Positions 18,357 to 28,540 of a DNA stretch of 31,405 nt are shown here, one piece after another. Both the position numbers and the translations under genes were made by a program. This stretch comes from JALZBL01 sp040004775 (lineage in GTDB: Bacteria; Actinomycetota; Actinomycetes; Mycobacteriales; Jatrophihabitantaceae). How positions within the stretch are numbered: the stretch's first letter is position 1; each line of letters starts with the position of its first letter. The notes beneath the pieces were generated by a model. It saw only the letters and a program-made list of their open reading frames with translations, had not been told where the DNA came from and ran no database searches. The stretch lies in assembly GCA_040004775.1 (NCBI GenBank), contig JBDUAD010000022.1:1-31405 (forward strand), read 5' to 3'.

Positions 18357-18755
18357 TCAGCCGCCGCTGGGGTAGACCCGGTCGGGAGTGACGCGCACGA
18401 TCACCCGCACGTTGTCGGTGCCCTCGTCGGCGGTGTAGGGCTGCCCGGCGTACTTGTGCGACAGCTCGTCGATCAGGGCGAACCCGTTCTCGGCGGTCAG
18501 TTCGGCCCGGCCGGTCACGGTGAAGTAGGTGTAGGGGTTGGCCGGATCGAAGAATGACACGGTCACCCGCGGGTCCCGACGCAGGTGACGCTCCTTGACG
18601 CGCCCGATCGTGGTCGACATCAGCACGTCATCGCCGTCGCGCTTGACCCACAGCACGGTGGAGTGCGGACATCCGTCCGGGCTGATCGTGGACAGGGTGA
18701 CGTAGGTCGGGCCGTCGAGCAGGTCCTTGGCGGCGGAGGGCAGTGAGGTCGGCAT
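18357..18755 (-). CDS. PPOX-class (pyridoxamine 5'-phosphate oxidase-like) F420/flavin-dependent protein
   Basis: The 132-residue split-barrel protein has the family's layout: LPSAAKDLLDGPTYVTLSTISPDGCPHSTVLWV, DDVLMSTTIGRVKERHLRRDPRVTVSFFDPANPYTYFTVTGRAEL, then a helix and VRVIVRVTPDRVY. The lysine-containing KERHLRRDPRVT segment is typical of actinobacterial F420-binding members, some of which reduce biliverdin or unsaturated compounds; the actual substrate is unknown. It lies on the opposite strand to its neighbours, convergent with ffh and divergent from the HerA-like gene. The ATG at 18755 has only GAGG 2 bp away, too close; a CACCAT box (18767-18762 on the minus strand) 6 bp upstream suggests a leaderless start. 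Confidence 0.85.
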   Translation of the reverse strand: MPTSLPSAAKDLLDGPTYVTLSTISPDGCPHSTVLWVKRDGDDVLMSTTIGRVKERHLRRDPRVTVSFFDPANPYTYFTVTGRAELTAENGFALIDELSHKYAGQPYTADEGTDNVRVIVRVTPDRVYPSGG

Positions 18756-18841
18756 GGCCTCATGGTGCCCTGCGCCGTCTCAAGATCCCGCGCAGGACGC
18801 GGGCCCGCGAGGCCAGCGCCAGCGCTGCCAGTCGCCCGGGT

Positions 18842-18878
18842 TAGCCTGACCCCGCCCGCCTGCTCGCCCGCGAGAGGA
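18842..18878 (+). promoter_or_regulatory. Promoter -10 and ribosome binding site of the HerA-like gene
   Basis: TAGCCT (18842-18847) is a plausible -10 box, and GAGAGGA (18872-18878) is a strong Shine-Dalgarno 7 bp before ATG 18886. This fixes the start and excludes longer upstream readings. Confidence 0.5.
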
Positions 18879-18885
18879 ACCCGCG

Positions 18886-20556
<1,671 letters not shown>

Positions 20557-20596
20557 GCCGCCGTCGGAATCCGTACCCGCCAGCGAGCATCCGCGG

Positions 20597-21673
20597 GTGA
20601 GCGTCCTGCGGATCAGGGGGGTCTTCCTGCCCGAGGAGACCGAGGCGGACGCCTGGATCGTGGACGGGCGGCTGACCTTCAGCCCCGTGGCCAACGCCGA
20701 TGTCGTCGCCGACGGGGGCTGGATCCTGCCCGGCCTCGTGGATGCCCACTGCCACGTCGGTTTGTCGCCCACCGGACACGCCCCGGATCCCGAGGAACAG
20801 GCAGAGCAGGCGGTGGCCGATCGTGACGCCGGCGCGCTGCTCCTGCGTGATGCCGGATCCCCGGTGGACAACCGCTCGGTCCAGCAGCGCGCCGATCTGC
20901 CGCGGCTGATCCGGGCGGGACGCCACATCGCCCGCACCCGCCGCTACATCCGCAACCTCGGCGTCGAGGTGGAACCGGACCAGCTCGTGGCCGAGGTCGA
21001 GACCCAAGCCGCCCGCGGCGACGGTTGGGTGAAGATCGCGGCTGACTGGATCGACCGGACCACCGGGGACCTGGCGCCGACTTTCCCCGACGACGTGCTG
21101 GCCGCCGCGGTCGCACGGGCCCACGAGTTCGGCGTGCGCGTGGCTGCTCACGTGTTCGGCGAGGATGCGCTGAGCGGGCTGATCGCCGCCGGCATCGACT
21201 CCATCGAGCACGGAACCGGCCTGACCGAGGATCGCCTGGACGAGCTGGTGCGGCGGGAGATCGCGGTGGTGCCCACGCTGATCAACATCGATACGTTCGA
21301 CGGAATCGCGGACGAGGCCGAAGCGAAGTTCCCCACCTACTCCGCCCACATGCGGGCGCTGCTGGCCACCTCGAGGGCCCGGGTCCGCTCAGCCTGGGAG
21401 GCCGGCGTACCCGTATACGTGGGCACGGATGCCGGCGGGAGCCTGCCCCACGGCCTCGTCGTCGAGGAGATCCGGGCGCTCATCGGGGCCGGCATCCCGC
21501 CGCCGGAAGTGATCGCCCAGGCGTCGTGGCGCGCGCGGAAGTGGTTAGGCCTGCCCGGCCTGACCGAAGGCGCGCCGGCCGACTTGGTGGTGTACGCCCA
21601 GGACCCACGCCGGGATCCGGACACCCTGGCCGCACCGGAGCGCATCGTCCTGCGCGGTGCCGTCGTGGGCTGA
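20597..21673 (+). CDS. Metal-dependent amidohydrolase (imidazolonepropionase-like)
   Basis: The 358-residue protein has the small N-terminal beta part of the amidohydrolase superfamily, then the barrel with metal ligands: H-x-H in LVDAHCHVG, the likely bridging lysine in GWVKIAADW, H in VAAHVFGEDAL and SIEHGTG, and the final Asp in VGTDAGG. The C-terminal LTEGAPADLVVYAQDPRRDP closes the outer barrel. Such enzymes hydrolyse amide or ester bonds in small molecules or dipeptides; the substrate is unknown. I recall an amidohydrolase-like gene just after ffh in M. tuberculosis, so this may be a conserved neighbour. The start is GTG 20597; the open frame continues upstream into the previous gene but is not homologous there. 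No Shine-Dalgarno is visible. Confidence 0.85.
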   Translation: MSVLRIRGVFLPEETEADAWIVDGRLTFSPVANADVVADGGWILPGLVDAHCHVGLSPTGHAPDPEEQAEQAVADRDAGALLLRDAGSPVDNRSVQQRADLPRLIRAGRHIARTRRYIRNLGVEVEPDQLVAEVETQAARGDGWVKIAADWIDRTTGDLAPTFPDDVLAAAVARAHEFGVRVAAHVFGEDALSGLIAAGIDSIEHGTGLTEDRLDELVRREIAVVPTLINIDTFDGIADEAEAKFPTYSAHMRALLATSRARVRSAWEAGVPVYVGTDAGGSLPHGLVVEEIRALIGAGIPPPEVIAQASWRARKWLGLPGLTEGAPADLVVYAQDPRRDPDTLAAPERIVLRGAVVG

Positions 21674-21706
21674 GCCGCGGCGGCCGGTCCGGGAGTCGCC
21701 GCTCCG

Positions 21707-21712
21707 TAGGAT
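21707..21712 (+). promoter_or_regulatory. proS leaderless promoter -10 box
   Basis: TAGGAT ends 6 bp before GTG 21719, and there is no Shine-Dalgarno between. This spacing puts the transcription start at or next to the start codon. Confidence 0.55.
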
Positions 21713-21718
21713 CCCTTC

Positions 21719-23125
21719 GTGCCCAAGCCACCCGTGCTCACCCCCCGCTCCGAGGACTTCCCGCGTTGGTACCAGGACGTCATCGCCAAGGCCGAGCTCG
21801 CCGACAACGGGCCGGTGCGCGGAACGATGGTGATCCGGCCCTACGGGTACGCAATCTGGGAGCGCATGCAGGCCGAGATGGACACCCGGATCAAGCGGGC
21901 CGGCGCAGCCAACGCCTACTTCCCGCTGTTCATCCCGCAGTCTTACCTGCAGCGCGAGGCCGAGCACGTCGAGGGGTTCAGCCCCGAGCTGGCCGTGGTC
22001 ACGCACGCCGGGGGCAAGGAGCTCGAGGAGCCGATCGTCGTGCGGCCGACATCGGAGACGGTGATCGGCGAGTACATGGCCAAGTGGATCCAGAGCTACC
22101 GCGACCTGCCGCTGTTGCTCAATCAGTGGGCCAATGTGGTGCGGTGGGAATTGCGGCCGCGGTTGTTCCTGCGGACGTCGGAGTTCCTCTGGCAGGAAGG
22201 CCACACCGCCCACGCCTCGTACGAGGACGCCCGTGACTACGCCGAGAAGATCGCCCGCGAGGCCTACGAATCCATGATCGTCGAGACCCTCGCCATCCCG
22301 GTGCTGGTCGGGCGCAAGACCGCGCGGGAACGCTTCGCCGGAGCGATCAACTCCACCGCGCTCGAGGCCATGATGACCGACGGCAAGGCGTTGCAGATGG
22401 GAACGTCGCACGAGCTGGGGCAGAACTTCGCCCGGGCGTTCGACATCAAGTACCTGTCCTCGGCCGGAATCCAGGAGCTGGCCTGGACCACGTCGTGGGG
22501 CACATCGACCCGCATGGTCGGCGGCCTGGTCATGGCTCACGGTGACGACGACGGGTTGCGGCTGCCACCGGTGATCGCCCCGACCCAGGTCGTGGTGCTG
22601 GCGATCAAGGACGAGGTGGTGGACGTGGCCCGCTCGCTCGGCGTCGAGCTGGCCGCGGCCGGCGTGCGGGTGCTGGTCGACGACCGGGTGGAGGTCCCCT
22701 TCGGGCGTCGGGCGGTGGACTGGGAGCTCAAGGGCGTCCCGATCCGCATTGAGATCGGTCCCCGCGACCTGGCCGAGGGCATGGTCACTGTGGTCGACCG
22801 GCTGGCCGGCGGCAAGGAACCGGCCGGGTTGAGCGCCGTGGGCGCCACCGTGCCCGATCGGCTGGCTGCGGCCCAGGAGGCAATGTTGCGCACCGCGACC
22901 GAAGCCCGCGACGCCCGCATCGTGCCCGCGGCCACCGTGACCGAGGCGGTGGAGGCCTGCGCTGACGGATGGGCCCGCATGGCCTGGGCCGAGCTCGGGG
23001 AAGAGGGCGAGACGGAGCTGGCGCAGTCGGGGATCTCCGTTCGGTGCCTGCAGCGGCCCGACGGTTCGGTGCCCGAGCGCGACGACGAGTCCGACCTCAT
23101 TGCGTTCGTCGGCCGCAGTTACTGA
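21719..23125 (+). CDS. proS: Prolyl-tRNA synthetase, short eukaryote/archaeal-type
   Basis: The 468-residue class II synthetase charges tRNA-Pro. Motif 1 region is GTMVIRPYGYAIWERMQ, followed by YFPLFIPQSYL and EPIVVRPTSETVIGEYMAKW. Motif 2 is VVRWELRPRLFLRTSEFLWQEGHTAH, and motif 3 is TRMVGGLVMAHGDDDGLRLPP. An anticodon-binding domain starts at VVVLAIKD. The protein lacks the editing (INS) insertion found between motifs 2 and 3 of the roughly 570-residue bacterial type, and ends in a C-terminal Tyr (VGRSY), both marks of the archaeal/eukaryotic-like ProRS. This form occurs in a minority of bacteria. Whether the genome also has the long type cannot be seen here. Confidence 0.95.
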   Translation: MPKPPVLTPRSEDFPRWYQDVIAKAELADNGPVRGTMVIRPYGYAIWERMQAEMDTRIKRAGAANAYFPLFIPQSYLQREAEHVEGFSPELAVVTHAGGKELEEPIVVRPTSETVIGEYMAKWIQSYRDLPLLLNQWANVVRWELRPRLFLRTSEFLWQEGHTAHASYEDARDYAEKIAREAYESMIVETLAIPVLVGRKTARERFAGAINSTALEAMMTDGKALQMGTSHELGQNFARAFDIKYLSSAGIQELAWTTSWGTSTRMVGGLVMAHGDDDGLRLPPVIAPTQVVVLAIKDEVVDVARSLGVELAAAGVRVLVDDRVEVPFGRRAVDWELKGVPIRIEIGPRDLAEGMVTVVDRLAGGKEPAGLSAVGATVPDRLAAAQEAMLRTATEARDARIVPAATVTEAVEACADGWARMAWAELGEEGETELAQSGISVRCLQRPDGSVPERDDESDLIAFVGRSY

Positions 23126-23171
23126 CCGCTGTCTCCGTCGCCGTGGGTGTCGTCAAAGAACACGGCCGAGC

Positions 23172-23180
23172 TGTTAACAT
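23172..23180 (+). promoter_or_regulatory. AT-rich gntR promoter with TGTTAACA palindrome
   Basis: TGTTAACA (23172-23179) is a perfect 8-bp palindrome in the only AT-rich patch of this intergenic gap. It overlaps a possible -10 box TAACAT (23175-23180), 9 bp before ATG 23190. It has the GT...AC core expected of GntR-family operators, so autoregulation is a reasonable guess. Confidence 0.45.
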
Positions 23181-23189
23181 AGATACATC

Positions 23190-23909
23190 ATGGATACCGC
23201 TGGTGTGACGGCTCCCGATCTGGCCGCCACCGCCGCGGTGACGGAAACTCCGGCCCATCTCAGCGCCGCCGAACGGGTCTACCGCTTCGTCAAGGACGGC
23301 ATCGTCAGCCGCCGGTTCGCCGCCGCCGAGCTGCTGGCCGAGGGCCAGCTGGCCGATGCCCTCGGCGTCTCCCGTACTCCGGTGCGCGAGGGCTTGCTCC
23401 GGCTGGAGGCCGAAGGCCTGGTTCGGCTGCTTCCAAAGCGCGGCGCTCTGGTGGTACCGGTGACCCCGGCGGAGATGACCGACGTGCTCGACACCCGTCG
23501 CCTGGTCGAGGAGCACGCGGTCCGCACGGTCATCGCCCGCCACGTGCCGCCGCTGCTGCTGGAGACGCTGACCGGTCACCTGGCCGACATGCGCACGGCG
23601 CTGCGCCGTCGCGATGGTGCGGCCTACGTCGGCGCGGATCGGGCATTTCACGCCGAGATCGTGCGCGCCGCCGGCAACGCCATCCTGTCCGGCGTCTACG
23701 GATCCCTGCGCGACCGCCAGCTGCGCATGGGCACGGCGAATCTGCTCGACGCCGACGGCGCCGGCCTCGACGTAAGCCGGATGCGGACGACGATCGCCGA
23801 GCACCAGGCCATCCTCGACGGGCTGGCGGCCGGCAGCGTGCGCGCCGCCGTGGCCGCGGTCAGCCACCACCTGGACGGCACCGAGACCCTGCTGCGGCGA
23901 TCGCGGTGA
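23190..23909 (+). CDS. GntR-family transcriptional regulator, FadR subfamily
   Basis: The 239-residue regulator has an N-terminal winged helix (about 28-95: ERVYRFVKDGIVSRRF, LADALGVSRTPVREGLLRLEAEGLV, KRGALVV) and a C-terminal FCD helical domain (about 100-235). The likely metal/ligand residues are in DTRRLVEEHAVRTV, DRAFHAEIVRAAGN and AVSHHLDGTE. FadR-type members bind organic acids. The stop overlaps the start of the MFS transporter gene (GTGA at 23906-23909), so the transporter's substrate is probably the regulator's ligand or is controlled by it. ATG 23190 has no Shine-Dalgarno and lies close to a -10-like box. Confidence 0.92.
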   Translation: MDTAGVTAPDLAATAAVTETPAHLSAAERVYRFVKDGIVSRRFAAAELLAEGQLADALGVSRTPVREGLLRLEAEGLVRLLPKRGALVVPVTPAEMTDVLDTRRLVEEHAVRTVIARHVPPLLLETLTGHLADMRTALRRRDGAAYVGADRAFHAEIVRAAGNAILSGVYGSLRDRQLRMGTANLLDADGAGLDVSRMRTTIAEHQAILDGLAAGSVRAAVAAVSHHLDGTETLLRRSR

Positions 23910-25225
23910 GCGCCCGCTCCATCGCGGTCCGCGGCTGGGCGGTGGCCGCGTCGGTGTACCTGCTCGGGGTCTTCCACCGGTCCTCGCTCGGTGTGGCCGG
24001 CCTGCAGGCCGAGCAGCGCTTCGGCATCTCGGCCGGCCAGCTGAGCACCTTCGTGCTGCTCCAGCTCGGTGTGTACGCGCTGATGCAGGTACCGACCGGC
24101 GTCCTGGTCGACCGCTTCGGTCCGCGGCGCCTGCTGGTCGTCGCGGCCGCGCTGATGGGCGTGGCTCAGCTTGCCTTCGCGGTGGCCCCGAGCTACTCCA
24201 CGGCACTGGCCGCCCGCGCCGTCCTCGGTTGCGGTGATGCCCTGACCTTCGTCAGCGTGCTGCGCTTCGCCGCCGTCCACGTCTCTGCGCGCCGCTACCC
24301 GGTGGTCGTCGCGGTCACCGGCATGCTCGGTGCGATCGGCGGTCTGGGCGCCACGGTGCCGCTGACCATCGCCCTGCACGGGCTGGGCTGGACGCCGACC
24401 TTCGCCGGGGCGGCCACTCTGTCGCTCGCGGCCGGAACGCTGGTCTGGCTGGTCCTCCCCGCGCCGGCGCCGGCGACCGTGCGCCCCGATGACTGGGCCG
24501 AGCTGCGCCGGCGCACAGGGCGCGTCCTCGGGCGTGTCGGCACCGCCTGGTCGCGGCCCGGCACCCGGCTCGGATTCTGGCTGCACTTCGCCTGCATGTC
24601 GGCCACCACGACGTTCGGCGTGCTGTGGGGCTTCCCCTTCCTGGTCGAGGGCGTCGGGTTCTCCCAGGGCCAGGCCAGCATCGCATTGCTGCTGAGTGTG
24701 GTGTGCACCTTCGTCGCCGGCCCGATGGTCGGGGCGGTCACCGGACGCCGGCCGGCCTGGCGGGTGCCGCTGGCGGTCAGCGTCTGCCTGATCACGCTGG
24801 CCGGGTGGGTGGCCGTGCTGGCCGAAGGTCCCACCCACGTCGCGCCCGGCTTGATCATCGCGCTGGTTGCTTTCATGGCCGTGGGCGCCCCGGCATCGTC
24901 GGTGGCCTTCTCCCTGGCCCGCGATTACAACGCCCCGGGCGTGGTCGGTACCGCCACCGGCGTGGTCAACGTCGGCGGGTTCACCGCGGCCATCGTCACC
25001 TCGCTCGGCATCGGGTTCGTGCTCGACCACGGCGCCGGCGGCCCAGCCGGATACCGGGTCGCATTCCTCGTCGTTGTGGTGGTCCAGCTGCTCGGCACGA
25101 TCCAGGTGCTGCGCTGGTGGCTGCGGGCCCGGGCGGCGGTCCTGGTCGCCCAGGCGGCGGGGGAGCGGGTGCCCGTACCGGTGGTGCGGCACCGCTTCGA
25201 CCAAGTGCCGGCCGCCGTCGGCTGA
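23906..25225 (+). CDS. Major facilitator superfamily transporter
   Basis: The 439-residue membrane protein has about 12 helices. The loop 2-3 motif A of the family is seen as PTGVLVDRFGPRRLLVV (about 69-85), and the second half starts near FWLHFACMSATTTFGVLWGFPFL. The N-terminus FHRSSLGVAG and the sequence PSYSTALAARAVLGCGDAL place it among the anion/sugar-phosphate or nitrate-like MFS proteins, but I cannot assign a substrate. The start GTG 23906 overlaps the gntR stop, so the two genes are translationally coupled and probably form a regulator-transporter unit. The C-terminal tail (about 405-439) is cytoplasmic and basic. Confidence 0.9.
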   Translation: MSARSIAVRGWAVAASVYLLGVFHRSSLGVAGLQAEQRFGISAGQLSTFVLLQLGVYALMQVPTGVLVDRFGPRRLLVVAAALMGVAQLAFAVAPSYSTALAARAVLGCGDALTFVSVLRFAAVHVSARRYPVVVAVTGMLGAIGGLGATVPLTIALHGLGWTPTFAGAATLSLAAGTLVWLVLPAPAPATVRPDDWAELRRRTGRVLGRVGTAWSRPGTRLGFWLHFACMSATTTFGVLWGFPFLVEGVGFSQGQASIALLLSVVCTFVAGPMVGAVTGRRPAWRVPLAVSVCLITLAGWVAVLAEGPTHVAPGLIIALVAFMAVGAPASSVAFSLARDYNAPGVVGTATGVVNVGGFTAAIVTSLGIGFVLDHGAGGPAGYRVAFLVVVVVQLLGTIQVLRWWLRARAAVLVAQAAGERVPVPVVRHRFDQVPAAVG

Positions 25226-25290
25226 GTTGCCCGGCTCGACTCCTTTCCTGGTCGCTGACGGGAGCGCTGCGCAGCAACCAAAGGGGTAAA

Positions 25291-25316
25291 GCCGCGAAGT
25301 AGCGGGAGAGCGCGGC
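25291..25316 (+). other. Hairpin-forming segment between MFS gene and leader ORF
   Basis: GCCGCG (25291-25296) can pair with CGCGGC (25311-25316), and an alternative inner pairing CCGC/GCGG (25292-25295 with 25302-25305) competes with it. It lies 65 bp after the MFS stop and before the next promoter, so it may end the upstream transcript. No T tract and no known riboswitch core are seen in this 168-bp gap. Confidence 0.3.
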
Positions 25317-25349
25317 CCGACAGCGGTTCCGTAGCCCCTCTCGGGCCGA

Positions 25350-25355
25350 TAGCCT
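25350..25355 (+). promoter_or_regulatory. Candidate -10 box for the leader ORF/unknown gene
   Basis: TAGCCT, identical to the box before the HerA-like gene, would start a transcript near 25362. That leaves a 5' leader of about 30 bases before the strong Shine-Dalgarno of the leader ORF. Confidence 0.35.
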
Positions 25356-25393
25356 CCAGCCAGCGGCACCCGTCCCATCCGGCGGAGGAGTTG

Positions 25394-25468
25394 ATGCGCA
25401 TGTCCGTGCGACCCGGTGATCTCTCCTGCGGCTGCCCGCCCGACCTGCCCGAGACAGGCCGGCACTGA
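25394..25468 (+). CDS. 24-codon leader ORF coupled to the downstream unknown gene
   Basis: ATG 25394 follows GGAGGAG (25384-25390), the best Shine-Dalgarno in the window, and encodes MRMSVRPGDLSC then GCPPDLPETGRH before a TGA at 25466-25468. That stop overlaps the ATG of the next gene (TGATG). The next gene has only a weak ribosome site of its own, so its translation probably depends on ribosomes finishing this peptide. The peptide has no signal or membrane segment; its notable feature is the Cys-Gly-Cys-Pro-Pro stretch. It could be a regulatory leader peptide (for example sensing cysteine or proline supply) or just a coupling device. It is read from sequence only; I know of no named family. 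Confidence 0.6.
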   Translation: MRMSVRPGDLSCGCPPDLPETGRH

Positions 25469-26880
25469 TGGAGATCGCCGCCGACACGCTGCAGAAGGCG
25501 CTCAAGATCAATCTCGATCCGCGCTGGTACGGCACCATCGCCGAGATCGGCGCCGGCCAGGAGGTCGTGCGGTGGTTCTTCCGAGCCGGCGGGGCGGCCG
25601 GCACCGTGGCCAAGTCCATGTCGGCCTACGACATGGCGGTCAGCGACGCGGTCTACGGCAAGTCCGGGCGCTACGTGTCGAAGGACCGCCTGCAGGCCAT
25701 GCTCGATCACGAGTACCAGCTCAACGTGGAGCGGCTCGGTGAGGACCGCGGCGATTCCAACGCCTTCTTCGCCTTCGCCGACACCGTGGTCGCCCGCAGC
25801 TACCGCGGTGGCAACGAGTGCCACGGCTGGATGGGCGTGAAGTTCCAGTCCAACCCGCGCGACGAGGCTAGCCAGATCATCCTGCACGTGCGCATGCTCG
25901 ACGACGAGGCGGGACTGCAGCAGGAGGCGCTCGGCATCGTCGGGGTGAACCTGCTCTACGGCGCGTTCTTCGAACACCATGAGCCGGAGACGCTCGTCGA
26001 GACCCTGCTCGACCGCCTGACCACCGGCCGCATCGAGATCGACATGATCGAGATGCGGGGCATCGAGTTCCGCTCGGTCGACAACCGGTTGATCGCCCTC
26101 AAGCTGGTCCAGCTGGGGTTGAGCGGCGCGGCGATGTTCGGCCCGGATCGGGCGGTGTTGCAGCCGTCGGAGGTGTTGCGCAAGAAGGCGGTGTTGGTCG
26201 AACGAGGCAGCTTCCGCCCCCCGACCGTGGTCAACATCGACATGCTCGAGTCGGCGCGGGCCAAGTTCGAGGCCGACCCCGCCGTCGCCGAGCGCACGGT
26301 GCTGGTGCTGACCGAGCTGACGATGCGTAACCTGCTGGCCGGCGGCTCGGACGTCAACCGGCGTGACTTCCTCGCTCGCGCCGACCTGTTGGCCGCGTGC
26401 GGCATGACCGTGCTCATCTCCGACTACTTCGAATACCACCGCCTGGCCGCCTACCTGGCCTGGCGCACGGACGGGCGCATCGGCATCGTCATGGGGATGC
26501 CCAGCCTGCTCGATCTGTTCGACGAGGCCAACCACTCCCAGCTGCCCGGCGGCATCCTGGAGAGCTTCGGGCGGATGTTGAAGAACGACCTCAAACTGTT
26601 CATCTACCCGATGCTCGACCACGACAGCGGCGAGGTAGTCACCCTCGACACCGTCCGGGTCTCGCCCGAGCTGCAGCCGCTCTACGACTACCTTTCCGGG
26701 CGCGGCAGTTTCGTCGACCTCGACAACTACAAGCCCGACTACCTGACCATCCTGAGCCGTGACGTGCTCAAGCGCATCGCCGCCGGGGACGAGACGTGGG
26801 AGGCCCAGGTTCCGCCCGAGGTGGCCGAGCTGATCAAGAAGCGCAGCTTCTTCGGCTTCCAGCGCCAGTCGCCGGACTGA
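25468..26880 (+). CDS. Conserved protein of unknown function
   Basis: The 470-residue soluble protein has no signal peptide or membrane helix. Distinct stretches are NLDPRWYGTIAEIGAGQEVVRWFFRAGGAAGT (8-39), VSKDRLQAMLDHEYQLNVERL, FFAFADTVVARSYRGGNECHGWMGVKFQ, ILHVRMLDDEAGLQQEALGIVGVNLLYGAFFEH, and late in the protein VLISDYFEYHRLAAYLAW with MLDHDSGEV. I recognise this as a widespread bacterial family whose members carry inconsistent database names (from memory, labels such as TonB-dependent receptor or nucleotide adenylyltransferase), none of which the sequence supports: there is no beta-barrel signal and no clear HxGH nucleotidyltransferase motif. ATG 25468 overlaps the leader ORF stop. The gene is convergent with the GH1 gene 39 bp away. 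Confidence 0.85.
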   Translation: MEIAADTLQKALKINLDPRWYGTIAEIGAGQEVVRWFFRAGGAAGTVAKSMSAYDMAVSDAVYGKSGRYVSKDRLQAMLDHEYQLNVERLGEDRGDSNAFFAFADTVVARSYRGGNECHGWMGVKFQSNPRDEASQIILHVRMLDDEAGLQQEALGIVGVNLLYGAFFEHHEPETLVETLLDRLTTGRIEIDMIEMRGIEFRSVDNRLIALKLVQLGLSGAAMFGPDRAVLQPSEVLRKKAVLVERGSFRPPTVVNIDMLESARAKFEADPAVAERTVLVLTELTMRNLLAGGSDVNRRDFLARADLLAACGMTVLISDYFEYHRLAAYLAWRTDGRIGIVMGMPSLLDLFDEANHSQLPGGILESFGRMLKNDLKLFIYPMLDHDSGEVVTLDTVRVSPELQPLYDYLSGRGSFVDLDNYKPDYLTILSRDVLKRIAAGDETWEAQVPPEVAELIKKRSFFGFQRQSPD

Positions 26881-26911
26881 GCCCGGCGCCCGAGGGACTC
26901 AGCCCGGCGCC
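26874..26911 (+). repeat. Duplicated 17-bp element across the stop codon at 26880
   Basis: GGACTGAGCCCGGCGCC (26874-26890) and GGACTCAGCCCGGCGCC (26895-26911) differ at one base and lie 21 bp apart. The first copy includes the stop codon. Each copy ends in the self-complementary GGCGCC, so the pair can also fold in RNA and may serve as a terminator for the two convergent genes. Confidence 0.75.
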
Positions 26912-26919
26912 GCGCGTCC

Positions 26920-28353
<1,434 letters not shown>

Positions 28354-28398
28354 GGCGCTCACTATGCCGGACCGGCGGGTCGGGCGGCGTCGGTCTGG

Positions 28399-28404
28399 CA
28401 CAAT
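28399..28404 (+). promoter_or_regulatory. Candidate rpsP operon promoter (extended -10)
   Basis: CACAAT preceded by TGG (TG-n-CACAAT, 28396-28404) would start transcription near 28411, divergent from the GH1 promoter box at 28361-28366. There is no recognisable -35. It leaves an rpsP leader of about 130 bases. Confidence 0.4.
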
Positions 28405-28416
28405 GACGCGTTGAGT

Positions 28417-28458
28417 GCCGGTGGTGGCACGGGCCTTCCACCCGTGCGCCACTCCGGC
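28417..28458 (+). other. Large hairpin in the rpsP 5' leader
   Basis: GCCGG (28417-28421) pairs with CCGGC (28454-28458), GTGG with CCAC inside it, and CACGGG (28428-28433) with CCCGTG (28441-28446) around the loop CCTTCCA. The result is about 14 paired positions with small interruptions. It lies early in the presumed leader. A segment CACCTCCTC (28488-28496) further on matches the anti-Shine-Dalgarno sequence. This may be a ribosomal-protein leader structure. Confidence 0.45.
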
Positions 28459-28540
28459 CGCCCCGACCGCCGGGCGAGCGAGAACCTCACCTCCTCGTCC
28501 CGCGCGGTCACCTCGACCCAGGTCTGGAGTACCGGAAGCA

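Noticed and set aside
25226..25393. Riboswitch in the gap before the leader ORF
   Set aside because: I looked for cobalamin, SAM, glycine, TPP and ydaO-type core sequences and found none convincing; only a simple hairpin is reported.
28415..28540. In-frame N-terminal extension of S16 to 28415
   Set aside because: The added residues are low-complexity and unlike S16; the region instead forms a strong hairpin and is better read as the mRNA leader.
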